Source: Fusarium oxysporum f. sp. lycopersici 4287 (taxonomy: Eukaryota > Ascomycota > Sordariomycetes > Hypocreales > Nectriaceae). From it: DNA of 64,000 nucleotides. Of the stretch, positions 1 to 12,536 are shown piece after piece. Position 1 is the stretch's first letter. Every line of letters starts with the position of its first letter. Position numbers and translations under genes: made by a program. The stretch lies in NCBI RefSeq assembly GCF_000149955.1, contig NC_030989.1, forward strand, positions 1,162,552 through 1,226,551, read 5' to 3'. Under the pieces are notes generated by a model. It did no database searches, was not told the origin of the DNA, and saw only the letters and a list, made by a program, of their open reading frames with translations.

Positions 1-672
1 TGGCGCGGACCTCAAGGAGCGTAAGGGGATGAGTCAGGGAGAGTCGGTATTCCCTATATCAAATAGTAATGTGCTGTACTAACCATCGGGCACAGAACTG
101 CTGAATTTCTTACAAATCTCCGCAACACCCTCACATCTCTATCCAACCTCCCCATTCCTACCATCTCGGCCATCTCCTCAGTCGCACTAGGCGGCGGTCT
201 TGAGCTCGCTCTCTCCACACACTTTCGCGTTCTCAGTTCCAATGCAACAGTCGGTCTTCCTGAAACCCGTCTAGGCATCATCCCCGGCGCCGGCGGCACC
301 CACCGTCTTCCCGCTCTTATCGGCCTCTCCCGCGCCCGCGATCTGATCCTGACCGGCCGTCGTGTTGGAGCTCCTGAGGCATACTTTCTAGGTATTGCTG
401 ATCGCCTTGTTGAGATTGTGCCTGAGGATGAGCGTGATGGCTCAGATGTTCTTGGCGAGGCCAGAAAAGCAGCGTTGAGTGAAGCTGTGAGACTTGCGCA
501 GGAGATTTGCGAAGGAGGACCGATCGGTGTAAGGGCTGCGCTTCAGGCTGTTGCCTGGGCAAGGGAAGAAGTTGAGAACAAGATGTATGAGCGAGTCGTC
601 AATACCGAGGATAGAAACGAAGCTCTCAAGGCTTTCCAGGAGAAGAGGAAGCCTATTTTCACTGGCCGATAA
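1..672 (+). CDS. Methylglutaconyl-CoA/enoyl-CoA hydratase, 3' part (5' end outside window)
   Basis: Crotonase-family enzyme, most like AUH-type 3-methylglutaconyl-CoA hydratase of mitochondrial leucine breakdown. The first bases encode ADLKERKGMSQ, the oxyanion-hole segment of that subgroup. Exon 2 carries ALGGGLELAL and GLPETRLGIIPGAGGTHRLP, the second oxyanion glycines and the catalytic-Glu region, then a helical C-terminus ending EKRKPIFTGR. An intron with a GTACTAAC branch point ends at 95. Keeping the frame requires a donor at 43 (GTCGGT) rather than the better-looking GTATTC at 47, giving exons 1-42 and 96-672. The N-terminus, including any targeting peptide, lies outside the window. 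The crotonase family is certain; the exact substrate is inferred from the ADLKER signature. Confidence 0.85.
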
Positions 673-985
673 GGCATATTGAAGAGCTTGAGAGTCAATA
701 TCAAAACACGAGCAATGTGGGCAGTATGAGTTCGTATGAACAGTTGACAAATCGGCCATTAGAAACAGATGGAGCCAACTCCAAGTTTTCTTTTTGCAAC
801 TCATGGAACAGTATACAACGCCGTGTCTGCTATTCTTTCTGTATCTATCTGATCCTCTGGGTATGCCATCACCAAAGAAATCCCACCCCAAAAACCTGTT
901 AGTTGCATGAACTCCGTTGAATGGTTCTTTGGCTCAATCGCGGGTTTATCCCTTTCTACTACCTCTATCCTTCTCACACCATGAA
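673..985. other. Spacer between convergent genes
   Basis: This 313-base stretch holds the 3' flank of the hydratase gene and, on the other strand, the end of the open frame downstream of the ubiquitin protease. I see no RNA gene or repeat. Short open frames here lack coding character. Confidence 0.6.
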
Positions 986-1546
986 TTACAATTTCTTTGT
1001 CTCTTCGTCCTCGGTAGCCTTCTTAAGCTTTTCCCTGAGCTTTGCTGCTTCGATAATGTGATGTTCTATGCTGCGGGGCCCACGGTGCCGCCTGGCGTCA
1101 GCCAGAGGATTTGTCCGAGGTTTCACCTTCAACTTAATCCGTTTCTTAACCGCTCTGATAGCGCGATCGGGGTTTTCAAGCTCAGATCTTTTGCACTTTT
1201 GAGCTATTGTGTCACAGTCCTCAGGGGTGAATTTTACATGTATCACAGGTTCTGTTTCGGGGTCATCCAGAGATTGCTTCTCAGAGACATGGGGCAATTT
1301 TGGGGGCTCTGATGTCCGATCATCATTCTTGACAAGCATCGGTCGTTTTGTGGGTGATGTCGGAGCCTCATACACATCCGCTTCTGTTGAAGCACTAGCA
1401 TCATCTTCGTCTGACAAAGAAGATCGTTTAGCTGGGTTTTGAGCGCTTTGGATTCCAGAGGCCACCGCCGCGTTCGTTTTAGCTGGGGATGGCTGTTTGG
1501 ACTGAACAGACGCTTGACCTTTTCTAGCCGACAATCGAGGAGGTTC
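986..1546 (-). other. Open frame directly after the UBP2 stop, same reading frame (186 codons)
   Basis: Immediately 3' of the ubiquitin-protease TAG (1549-1547) the same frame stays open for 186 sense codons and ends in TAA. It begins EPPRLSARKGQ and has no ATG until about a third of the way in (MLVKNDD). The composition looks coding: a disordered Ser/Pro/Asp/Glu-rich half, then a basic helical part (AVKKRIKLKVKPR) ending EETKKL. It may be a C-terminal extension of UBP2, reached by stop readthrough or by splicing out a small in-frame intron that ends at or after the TAG. It could also be a separate gene whose start I cannot identify, or an extension cut off by a nonsense mutation. I do not recognise its family. 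Confidence 0.5.
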
Positions 1547-4500
1547 CTAGTCACTGTTTTGCTCCGAGTATGCGGGCGGAAGCTCCTGAGGAGACTCTGA
1601 GGTCTTTAGCGGTTCGCTGTTGGTGACCGTGATATCTCCATCGGCGTCAAGATTTTCGAACGAGGTATCTGATGGTGGTGCTGGTCTTCGACGCCGAGGT
1701 ACGTCGACGTAAGTCTCTTTGTCTTCATCGCGGACGTAGCAAAGAAAGTATGGCTCTCCACTGGTGCTCAATGTGTTCAAAACTTCATCCGTGCTGCGTT
1801 TGACCTCGACGTTGGAATCATTGTATTTGCGCCAAACATCCTGTTCAAAATCGTAAATCCATACCCAATAGTGACCAGACATCAGCTGGCCACGATGGCA
1901 TATGACTGCATGGAGCCGATATGGATTGCTCTTCAACTTGGAGTAGTAGTTTTCCAGGGCTTCCTCCTTGTCTCTGAGCTCGGAATCCATCTTCTCCCGA
2001 ATGGCGGTCTCGGTGTCTTTGATGTCTTTTGGTCTGGAAGGTAGACCAGCCGAGGTCACTGAGTTCACGCTAGGTCGGCCAACAAGAAGATAATCGTCAT
2101 CGACCGTACCATCGAAACTCCAGTCCTCTTCTACGATCTTCACACCATCTGTCATTTCACTGTCTTCTGTAACAGCTGCAATACTGCCTTTGGCGTCCTC
2201 TTCTTGTCCAATGCTCTCGAGGATGGGTCCAGTTGGAATCGTGCTCCCAACTGCAGCCTTGGAGGCTTTGATGTCAGATATGCGGCTGGCGGTGGCCCAA
2301 CTCTCGACTCTTTTTCTGAAGGTCAACGACTCGTGAGGGGCATCCATGTATCGGTCGAGGTATAAGATTTCAGGAATTAGTACCGGGTTGCCATTCTTGC
2401 TACCCATAGACTGCGACCGTTGGATGAGTACGTGCAGAACAGGGGGTAGAGTCTTGATGGCTGTATATCGTGAAAGCTTGTCTTCTTCGATGATTTCCTG
2501 GTCGAAATTTCGGCCTAGAGCTTCGTATAGTGAGCATGAACCTTTGGGAGCGGGAAATGCTGTAATAGACCGATCAAAGCTAACTTCCTTTTGATAAGTC
2601 TTGTCATCAAACTTCTTGGTGTAATTGATGGTGGTAACGAAGAAAGTTTTCATGATCTCTTCAAATTGAATACCGGTTGACTCGTCAACGGATGATGGGC
2701 GTATAGCGGCTTGAAGACGATTGATGATGCTGCCCATTACCTCTTCTACATCCTGCTGGTCGGTGCCAGAAGACCTCTTTTGGTGTTCCAGGGCAGTCAG
2801 CACCTTCTGGTCGACCGTTTCTGGCTCCTCAACATCCCGCATGTTGACATCAGTAGACTCAATATCCTGGGAAGTGCCGTTCTTCGGTTTTTCGACAGCC
2901 TCGGAAATCTCCATAGGCCTATCACTCGTTCGGCTGATTTTAACGACATCCTCATCTTGTCCAACCTCCATCACTGTATCAATTACCTGATCTTCAGTGG
3001 TAGTTGGAGAGGTCTCCAATTTGTCATAAGAGCGGTCAGAATCCTCTTCGACAAGTGTCTGCGAGCTGACGGTGCTAGCTGTATCAACTGGGTCGCGGCT
3101 GTCATTGGCGGTTACAGTAATCATCTCCACATCGTTGTTCTCCTTTGCTGGGGGTCCAGGGGGCGGTCGAGTAGGAAGCGGTGGCGGCTGAGACTCAGTT
3201 GTTGCTTCAGCAGGGCTCTTCGTCTCTTTGAGGAGTGTGCCGGTGGACAAAAGGACAGCATTAGCTAGCCTCTGAGACGGACGCGTTGCTACCTTATCGG
3301 ATTGTTCAAGGTTGTTGAATAGATCCGAAAGCTCCTGTACAACTGAGTTTGGTCAGTTAAGCTATGCGCCAACTAGAGGGTTTACCTAGACAAGAACTTA
3401 CAAGCCTGAGCAACGACAGCCTCGCCACGATCCAGCTGCATTTTGTTACCACCAAGCAATCGCTCCTTGATTTTTTCGTCCGTCAACTCGAGCTTGAACT
3501 TGTCATAGTTGATAACGACGTCTCGAACTGGTTTAACAGTAAAAAGATATTGTAAAAGGCTGTTGAGGTAGCACGTATTTCCAATATTCTCCAGTCCAAC
3601 CGGAAGATCAAAGTTCGCAGCTTGTGCTGAGGCGCCCGTGGCGCTGCTTCCATCGGGAACTGCAATACCATGCATTTCTCTTAATTCGCTAACTGTGCTT
3701 TTGAGACCTGTTGAATTCGTGTGCTCGGCGATCTTCTCCATGGCCTCCAAGTAAGTTGTCTTGGCGTCTTTGTCTTTGGCGTTTCGAATCTGTACGCTTG
3801 ATTAGACTCATGCTCTAGGCTCAACAACAACAACAACAACAGGTGCATATTTCTGACCTTTTCTTTCACGTCGTCCAGTGTATCGGGCCCAAAACCACTA
3901 GCATCACTTAAGCCAAGGATCTCTTTGGCCGTGGGTAAAGAAAATCCTTCCCCATACTCCATCACCAACTCTGCTGTGTAGTTGTCATCGGTAGATGCTT
4001 GAGAGATCAGCATCAACATATTTCGCGCGGTGTTAGCACAGCTGGGATCTTGTGCCACCTTTCGTCGAAATGCCTGAACTATGGATTGTGCCTTGTAGTC
4101 GTTCAGAGGCTGTAGCTCGAAGAATAGCAAAGCCTGATTTGTCAACCCGCCATCGTCACCGTTTGTTTGACTTTGTACTTGGCTCTCGAAGATTGATGAT
4201 TGCGTAACAGCGTATTCATTGAGCTGTTCGTCGTTAAGGTCATTCCCAATACTCATAAGAGCATCAATGAGTGCTTTTCGCTTATCAGGAATCATTTCCC
4301 ACTGTCTCTTGTAAGCATTGACAACAACCTCCTTCGGCTGATTCGGCAAAACGCCCATGATCTCATAACGCGTGATATTCACTAAGACAGAATCCACGTT
4401 CGGTACCTCTGCGCATCCCAAATCGGCATGTAGACCAGGGGTGCAAAGCTCAGCAGGCTGGCCGCCTCTGTGTATAATGCACTGAACTTCAGATCTCACA

Positions 4501-5542
4501 TCTTCGATGTATGCTCGATATGTCCCTAAATCGGTAGCCCCAGAGGGGTTATCTGACCGAGGAGGGATCGGTGGTGTGAAAGTCCCTCCATCGACTCCAT
4601 CTTCCGCTACATCAACTGTTTCCTCGAATTCGAGTTGTCTGAACATTTCAAAACATCGAGTCCCGAAGAGTACAAAAAATCGCTTATTCCTTTTAGAAAT
4701 ACTCCTGGCGTTCTCCTGTGAAGTGGCCTCAAGTAAGTTCTTAAGATATGTGTTCAGGTTCAGAGGAGCTTGCAGTGCCCAGTCATCAGTTGCCGCGGCG
4801 TACCGGTCCGGATCCTGTTCCTTAGCACGGCGCACATTCTTACGAATGGTATCGTGGTCAAGTAATAGGTCGATCCACTCGCGAGTCATGCGAGGTTCCG
4901 AGATTTCCAGTGTGACTGAGAACGTGCATGGGCCGGCTGAGCATGCAAAAGGCTCGCGAGCAACTAGTGGGTAATACTTATTTCGTTGTCTGTCGTCAAT
5001 CTTAACGAGTGGCGAAGATTGCGACTCTTGCCCAACCCAAACAAGATGATGCCAGGGGAATCTCGCATCACTCGGAGGCCACTGTTCCTGTTGAGGGTTG
5101 CATGACTCTTGAGAATGTCGCTCGTCCCATGACATCTTAAACACAAAATGAAAGTGGCAGTCAACGCACACCGAGGACAATACCCGCGTTGAGTTGGTTG
5201 AGTAACTCTGGTTACCATTTATCATCAATCGATGGGGATGCTCCCATGGATATGGTGTGTTGAGTTCTGTTTTGCGCAACCGTCCGAAGACATCACATAC
5301 AGTGAAGTTATTGTGCAAGAGTTCATATATCCATCTCGAAGGGTGACATCCTGGAAGCAGTACAGTTGGCTACCGAGCTTGATTCTTAGGGTAATTGTAA
5401 ACATACCTCCCAAATTTTGATTTATTATCCTGGCTTTAAGAGGCGTCGAGTTTTCAATGACAGAAGTTCCACTTGTCCCAGGCAAAGAAGCGTAGCTCGT
5501 ATCTAGATCCTGTGCGGACCTCAGGTCGTATCGGCTCGCCAT
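1547..5542 (-). CDS. UBP2: Ubiquitin carboxyl-terminal hydrolase, Ubp2/USP25-28 type
   Basis: Cysteine deubiquitinase of the USP family. By size and layout it matches yeast Ubp2, which trims K63-linked ubiquitin with Rsp5/Rup1. I derive four exons: 5542-5407, 5350-3858, 3789-3402 and 3342-1547, with introns of 56, 68 and 59 nt, giving 1270 residues (yeast Ubp2 is about the same). The Cys box GLENIGNTCYLNSLLQYLF lies near residue 616, and the His box HRGQLMSGHYWVW near 1160 is followed by the closing GEPYFLCYV strand. The N-terminal half is the long Ubp2-specific region, and a 200-residue acidic Ser/Thr-rich insert splits the catalytic domain. The catalytic residues are intact. The frame continues past the TAG stop, so the C-terminus may be longer than stated. 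Confidence 0.88.
3822..3841. repeat. (CAA)6 microsatellite in an UBP2 intron
   Basis: Six CAA units lie inside the 68-nt second intron of the ubiquitin-protease gene (GTT repeats on the sense strand). It may be length-polymorphic. No coding role is visible. Confidence 0.8.
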
Positions 5543-6096
5543 GAGGAGCTACTTGGATGCTTGATCGATGTGTAATTGACAGTACTGCTTGATAAATCCG
5601 CTTGTATACTTTATCAAGATGTGAGGTCGGAGGTAATATAGTGCGTTGGAGAGGGACGGATTCCAGTTTGTGGATTGCGGGGTGGCACTTGTTGGACTAC
5701 TAGCAGACAGGCAACCGTGGGATAAATTCTTCGTGCAACGTGGAGAGATACGGTCCGCTGAACAGTGGAATTAGTTCGCTGGGAAGATTCAGTTTCGTTT
5801 GCGCGGAATTCGTTGGATCGGTGAATGAACAACCCCAGCCTGGTGGCGGTCGAAGCTCGAGCTATGAGGATGAATGAAATCGTACGGGTCGATAGCTTCG
5901 TGCTTATTTAATCATAATTTCGTGAATCGAGACCTGTGGCGAAAACAACGAATAATAAACGTCAAAAGAGGCTAGCTGAGAAGAAATAATTTGGATGCCT
6001 GGAAAAGTTTGACGACGCTCGCGATGATGGCGACGTAGACAAAACGACGGTAGCTGACGCAGTGCTCTTTCTTGGCCTATGCGATGGATGATGCAA

Positions 6097-6111
6097 GTGC
6101 TGAGTCAGCAC
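6097..6111. promoter_or_regulatory. Perfect 15-bp palindrome with a bZIP core
   Basis: GTGCTGAGTCAGCAC is a perfect inverted repeat around a central G. It contains TGAGTCA, the AP-1/Gcn4 core, extended on both sides by TGC/GCA as in Maf-type recognition elements. It lies about 555 bp upstream of the UBP2 start and 2.1 kb from the DUF3433 gene. It is a likely bZIP dimer site; which factor binds it cannot be told from sequence. Confidence 0.45.
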
Positions 6112-7547
6112 CTTAATCGGGGTGGAAGGCTCAATCTGGGGGTTATTGCGACAGCTTAGATGACCTTTACCTATCAAATACAGAAGACAACTAGTTTCTA
6201 TCGCCTTCTTTTTCTTTCTTTTATTAAATTAGCAGGTAGTACTAAAGCTGTTTTAATTAAGTTTTAGCTTACGTACCTTTTTTGGGTTGGCAAGTTCTAT
6301 TTCCATGCCGAAAGGTCATTGAATGCGACACCTTATGCGAAAATCCGACCGAACTTGGGGAAGACAGTGACTGTACATATGCATTTCATTAGCGGCGTTC
6401 TCGCTACGTCCTGTTCCACGCATATGTTTCTCGTTCGCAATTAGCCGAACGCGCCTACCCCAAGTATCACTTGAATCGCATCTTTCCCTTTATCGATTAA
6501 TGAGACGTTTCTCATACAGCTGATATCTGACGCGTCCCCTGTTCATGGCATGGTCCAGTGACAACTCAGGCTCGTGCTACTCATCGAAACGACGCAGCAC
6601 AAGTAAGATTGACTCCAACCTGAGGAAATGCCCCTATTTGCTACGCATAGTAAAACGAAGTACACACAATGTCAGCAAATGTCATTCACCTCCGTGATTC
6701 TGCGTATACAAAGTGTAACATTTGTCTGGGCCAGAAACCAAGCTCGAACGAATAAGACGGATGGGAAAAAATCATCGTGATCAGTATCTAAGCAACTTGC
6801 CTTCTAAGGAATAGAAATGCATTCTTTTCCTCATTCTTCTTGATTATCAATACTAGTAAAGCATACAGGAAATTTGGCACAGAACCTCAATATACTTAAA
6901 GATTCTCATCAGCAATCTACTTACTGCCTAGTAGGTAGGTAATCAAGAAGGTATTCGTTACTAACAAGTTGAAAACACTGGTGATATGTAAACCCCTCTC
7001 GATCTAAAGAAGCAAGAGTCTAGGAATGTGTATCAAAATACGGCTTTTTGAGTAATACGAATTATGAGGTCCCAAATGGGGTTTTGTAGAGTTGGCCTCA
7101 GGTATTAGGTATCGTTTGTGGGACTGCAACCTGGAAGTATCTGCTGGAAACAATACCTCTGATTCCATCTAACGCCAAGCTTGATGCTGAAGCAGGGTTC
7201 TCACCAAACAGTGTCGTTATCAATCCATTACGAAAATATTAGTACAGTATTTCGGTTTTCATTACGCCAAATTGACTTAAGTCGTAAAAATAGGACAACG
7301 CTACTCTTCGGTGGATAGCATCTACAGCAATAGATCTCAGGATATCACCAACACTCACACACAGCGTCCAATCGGAAAACAAGTCAACCCTGCAGATCAA
7401 CTTTCATTTCCCGCGTCACGGAAAGGCGCCACCCGGCACTAAAGCGAGTTAAAAGGCTCAGCGCTTGAGCGGTTAGCGCTCCGTCCAACCGCAACGGTCA
7501 ATTAGCCGCCCATTCTTCAAGCCCCTTATGCAGATTCCCCTCAAACA

Positions 7548-7760
7548 TTAACGCTGCAACCACGCAACAGATAAAGTAACTTCAAAAGTCTTGTTTCCGA
7601 GATCCAAGGCCTTTTTTTCTGGAGTATCTAATGCGCTGGAAAGTATGCGGGAGAGGTCATCCATCAGCTTTGGCATCTTTTCTTGCAGTGGGACTGCCAC
7701 CGTGCTGAGTTGTCTATACAGATGGTGCGGCACTCTGCCAGGATGACCCTCCCAGGACAT
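7548..7760 (-). CDS. Small ATG-initiated open frame, doubtful gene
   Basis: A 70-codon frame starting with ATG. It encodes an amphipathic, helical-looking segment (MPKLMDDLSRILSSALDTPE) ending VAWLQR. I do not recognise a family, and it has no clear promoter or introns. It could be a small hypothetical protein, the relic of a larger gene, or chance. Confidence 0.2.
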   Translation of the reverse strand: MSWEGHPGRVPHHLYRQLSTVAVPLQEKMPKLMDDLSRILSSALDTPEKKALDLGNKTFEVTLSVAWLQR

Positions 7761-8166
7761 AGCGCGAAAGCCGAAATATCGGACTATCTACAGGAGCTAG
7801 TATTGGTTGACTTTCGTTCGGCGCTTAATCCAGGCTGATTTTGTAAAGTTAGGTAGTATTATATCCTTGACGGCCCAGTTATTCCTGTTTCGTGATAATG
7901 AACCATCGACCAACAGGCATATTCCTCTTACCTTAACACATCTTCTGCTATTTTGCTAGAGATTCTGTTTACTCATCGGATTGAGAGATGTTGGTTCTAA
8001 ACACTTGCTTCTTATGGAAGGTTCTGCTGTTCATCAATTATGCCCATGATACGATAGTCTTATTGCGGCTGTCGCCCAGCACTTGAGCCTCGACATTTCT
8101 TCTTCTATTTTCGAACAATTTGTGTGGAGGGTGGCAGGCCACTTTTTCCCTTTTTATATATTAGTT

Positions 8167-11100
8167 ATGTCGAGTTGGGAGACGACAGCCCTTCGGCTGC
8201 AGGGCAATGTGACTGCCGACTCAACACCAAGCTCTTTGGACAAGAGTCTACCACTACTACCAAAGAGAAATGCCAAGGCTAGGACAACTACAGGTGTGAA
8301 GGAGGTATCTCCAGAAGAGAAAGGCTACAGGACAAAGGGATGGAAGCCACTCTCGCTGTCGACACCGATATTGCTTGCCGTCATCGCCCTTACGATCCTT
8401 CTCGCCATCGCCATCGAGACACTGGCACAACGAAGTGCAACTCAGGGTGGACTAGCGCTTTCACCCACCCTCAACGATATTCCTGGATATGCTAAGTTCA
8501 GTTACCTTTATGTGCCGACTATAATCGCCGTGTTGTACAGTATGATATGGAGTTGGATCGACTTGGATGTCAAGAGGATGCAGCCATGGTTTGAGTTGTC
8601 CAAAAAAAGCGGTACCACTGCTGAAAACTCGCTCTTTCTGGATTACCAATACGAGTTCGTGGCTTTGGTTCCATTCAAGGCGGCAAAGCAGAAGTGAACC
8701 CTTTCTCATTCTCCCATTTTAACAACTTCTAACAGTTCAAATGTAGGCATTGGCCAGTTTTCTTTGGAGGGACAGCCATGGTCATGGTTTTCTGGCTTCT
8801 CACACCACTACAAAGTTCTCTGCTGGGAACGAAGGTGATAAACCAGACTAAAGCTGCAAACATAACGCACCGATCCCAGCTCGTTCCATTAAATCAGCAG
8901 GTAACCCTTTTGGATCCCGAGGTTTTGAACAATGGATATGCAGTTGGTTGGTTAGGTCAGCCATATCCACCCTTCACAACATCCAAATATGCGCTTCTGC
9001 CTTTCTACCTTGAGAGTAACACAGCTCCAGACAAGGTTGCCACTAACTGGACAGCCGAAACTACAAAGCTGACCACGGAACTGAGCTGCTGGCAGGCAGA
9101 TATTCAACGAAACGAACACGGTGCGACACTAGCTTACAACTTTCTCAATGGCCAGGGATGCAATGCGACTGTCAATATGCGTCGGGGAGTAAACTACACA
9201 ATGAATTATATCGGATATTATTCAAACGCCTATGCCGACATATACCTTGGGAACCCATATTGTCCACCAACCAGAAACTCAACGCATCAGTTTCTGGCAA
9301 CCTGGGCCAGGCAAACCGACTTGAATGGAATTACCGAAACAATACCCATGACTGAAATTCCTCATTTCAACGTTACTGCCATTTTCTGTCAACCAACTTA
9401 CTACAAGCAACGCGTTATGGCAAGGGTCAAATCGTCCAACTTCGAACCCGATACTGATTTTATGCATCCTATCGGACCAAGAGAGATCCTGACAGACAAG
9501 GAATTCAACTCAACGGCTTTCGAATACATCTTAGCAAACGGCGTGTCAGAAAATATCATCGTTCGGGACTATCCTTTCTCTCGTGTTGTTGAGCAGCATC
9601 CACGGCTTAACAAGACTGGACTAACAAAGCCTGTCTCGAATATGGTCGGTTATGCACTTGCAGGAAGAGACAATCCGGTCACAGACTATTCGTCCAAAGA
9701 AATGCTCGAGCGAGTGTACAACGATGCCCACCAATACTTGTTTTCTCTAGCCGTTCATCATTTACTTGTCAATGGCACTGAGCTTAGTAATACGACCGCC
9801 TCTGTTGACTTCTTCCTGACGGGCGTGGTAGTAAGCAGAGTGTTCGCGACGTCGGTCGAGTGTCTGATGGTCGTCATCGCCATATTCACAGGCCTTGTAC
9901 TCTGGTTATGTCGTACCTCTCCAAGCCAACTCCCCATGAACCCTTCTTCCATTTCGAAATACCTTGAGATATTTCGACATAGTCCCGAATGCCTTCGGGC
10001 TCTATCATCACTCGATAGTGCTGATGAAAAGACATTGTTTGAAGAATTTCGTCAAGACCAACTCCGATTATACCACGACAAGCATTCAAATTGCACCAAA
10101 GTATCGATTGACAAGTTTATTGGGGATTCTTTAAGGCCTGAGCATTGCGATGCTGGCTTGCAGAAAGGATATTATAAGCCCATCAAACCACTGGCTCTTA
10201 GAAGGTGGAGTGGACTACTTTTTGTCCTTGTTTTAATCGGCGCAATGGTGGGCCTTTCTTACTTAAAGCATCAGGAGAAAGTCTTGAAAGGTGATGTGTT
10301 TCATCCCGGGCAGCCTTCTCATCTCCTAGAATGGCACTGACCTTTCTCAGGTTTGCATCGTCCATCTCAGAACTTTGAGGTATTACAGCTCTTGGAAAAC
10401 TATATTCCGACAATCTTTGCGACCCTTATCGAGCCATTCTGGGTTCTCCTTAATCGACTGCTTTGTGTTCTCCAGCCCTTTAGAGATCTCTGGCAAGGCA
10501 AAGCAGAACCTTCACGAACCATCTCTGCTTCCTATACATCAATACCCCCACAGCTCGTTATCTGGAGGGCTTTGAAGTCGAAGCACTTCGTCCTTGTGTT
10601 GGTATGCGCAATGGCACTGCTTGCCAACCTTCTGGCAGTGGGCATGGGTTCTCTTTTTAATGAAGCGCCTATGATAGCAGAGTATCCCGAAACCCTAGCC
10701 CCAGCTTTCATGGCCAAGCTCGATAATGACTCGGTCTTCAGCCTCGACGTGACTCTAAGTCGAGACGTGATCACGACGAATCAGTACTCTGATCATTACT
10801 ATGTTGCAATGGCTAACTTCTCCTCTGGCACTACACTTCCTCCATGGGTTTCGAAAGATTACTACTTCCAGAGGCATATATTCAGCAAGCCGAAAGATTC
10901 AAATTCAAGCGATACTTTCAGTATACCAGCTCGAGGATTCGGTGCCAAAGCAAATTGTACAGCGGTGCCGACAAGACGATTGACCATATTCAAAGATCCT
11001 CGCCCAACGAGAGATTTCAGCAAGGTGGAAGAAAGCGACTGTGGTAATGGTATTGACCTTCTCAGTCAAGACATGCGAGAAAATATATTTAATCGCTCGT

Positions 11101-12041
11101 CGGGTGTTTCCGCGGAGGAGAAAATAACAACAGTTGGGTATAATTACGGACCAATTTCATGTGCACGAACCTTGATAATGGGTTGGGCTCGTACTCCTGA
11201 AGCCGATAACATTAATGGAACTGTCGACGCCAGTTTCATGACCTGCCGACCAATATTTGAAACAGCCATGTTCAACCTTACTGTCGATGCACTTGGACAT
11301 GTCCTATCTTATGAGAAAACGAGCGAATCGGAAACGACCTTGGACTACGAAGGCTGGGAACCACAAGTGGACTTTATATTTCAAAACATCCATAACCAAT
11401 GGAATGACTTGGCAGCTCAATGGCATAACGATTCCACGGCAAGAGACTGGATGAACTTTTTCACGGTGCTTATGACGGGATCTCGGGATGTCATCGATCC
11501 TAATCGGCCACCTCCGGATACGGATAAGTTGAGACCTATCATCGAAGATATATACCGTCGGGTTTTTGCCATATTCCTCAGTCTGAATGAACAGCTATTT
11601 GATTCCAGAGACGAGATGAAACCATCGACCGTGGTTCGGAGGACGCAGGAAACGAGAATCTTCATGGAAGAGGTCTCTTTCATCATGACTATGACTGTTC
11701 TGGCGCTGAACGCAGTGGTTGCTGTCATTTTCTACAGCAAGGCCGTTCCTTTTGTTTTACCTCGGCTACCGACAACATTGGGTTCTGTGCTAGCCTATGT
11801 CGCACCAAGTCGACTTGCTGGGCCTGCTTATAATGCTGCCACTCCTGGCAATACATCTCGAACATTCAGTTTCGGGAGGTATATCGGAAGAGATGGTGAT
11901 GTCCACATTGGAATTGAAATGGATCCTCATGTTGTGCCAGTCGATCCGCTCTCACTGGAGGTGCAAAAGAGCTTTCTAGGGCGAATGTTCAGGAGAAGGC
12001 CACAGCCAGAAACTCAGATCAAAAGTGGTACATGGCTGTAG
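8167..12041 (+). CDS. DUF3433 multi-pass membrane protein
   Basis: Large fungal membrane protein of unknown function with the DUF3433 architecture. The ATG at 8167 starts MSSWETTALRLQG. Exons are 8167-8693, 8747-10290 and 10351-12041, joined by introns of 53 and 60 nt (the second with an ACTGAC branch point), giving 1253 residues. The protein has two similar halves. Each begins with a hydrophobic segment (LLAVIALTILLAIAIE near residue 60; HFVLVLVCAMALLANLLAV at the start of the second half). A long extracytosolic loop rich in N-x-S/T sites follows, then another membrane segment. The short cytosolic tail ends QIKSGTWL. The sequon-rich loops point to an outward-facing secretory-pathway or plasma-membrane protein. 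Function is unknown. Confidence 0.8.
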
Positions 12042-12536
12042 ATTTGAGCTGGGGTGTCACAACTTCAATGAGCCTTATACAGTACATGAGTAATGACCAG
12101 TACACATTCTATTACTTCCCAACATTAGTTATTGCCCTATTGTCAATGCTTTAGAATTATCTTGCCATTTTAGTCCAAGACAGTATTGGGGGAACTCTCG
12201 TTAGCAGACTGCCGGATTGACTCTTTTCAAAGGGTCCTTTAGCAGTGTGTTAATAGCAGTAGGGGAGCCCGAAGTAGTTTTCCCATGACTACAATATCTC
12301 AATACGCAACATCAAGTGATAGGCTATTACATTATATTGCGTCACAATGCAGGCCATCGTGTACATCACATTGCTTACTCCCTGAGACCTTTTATTTTCA
12401 AGTTATATGTATTGTTATGAAATGCCATAGGAGTTATCTAGCAAAAGAACGACTTCCAAACGCCTTTCCATCCTGGTTCCAACCTCCAGGTCCCGAAATC
12501 ATAACCAACCCTAAATATAATAATGAAGTTTTTTGC
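12042..12536. other. Spacer between convergent genes
   Basis: About 0.5 kb between the 3' ends of the DUF3433 gene and the LPMO gene. It is AT-rich and presumably holds both 3' UTRs. The open frame running into it from 12285 is antisense to the LPMO end and looks spurious. Confidence 0.55.

Larger units (their letters stand above)
5543..8166. other. Long intergenic region between UBP2 and the DUF3433 gene
   Basis: A 2.6-kb divergent spacer. It should hold the UBP2 promoter (5.5-6.2 kb) and the DUF3433 gene promoter (just before 8167). I find one perfect 15-bp palindrome at 6097-6111, a doubtful 70-codon frame at 7548-7760 on the minus strand, and TAGGTA-type short repeats near 6930-6945. No tRNA, transposase or convincing gene is visible. 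The middle is moderately AT-rich with scattered stops in all frames. Confidence 0.55.
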
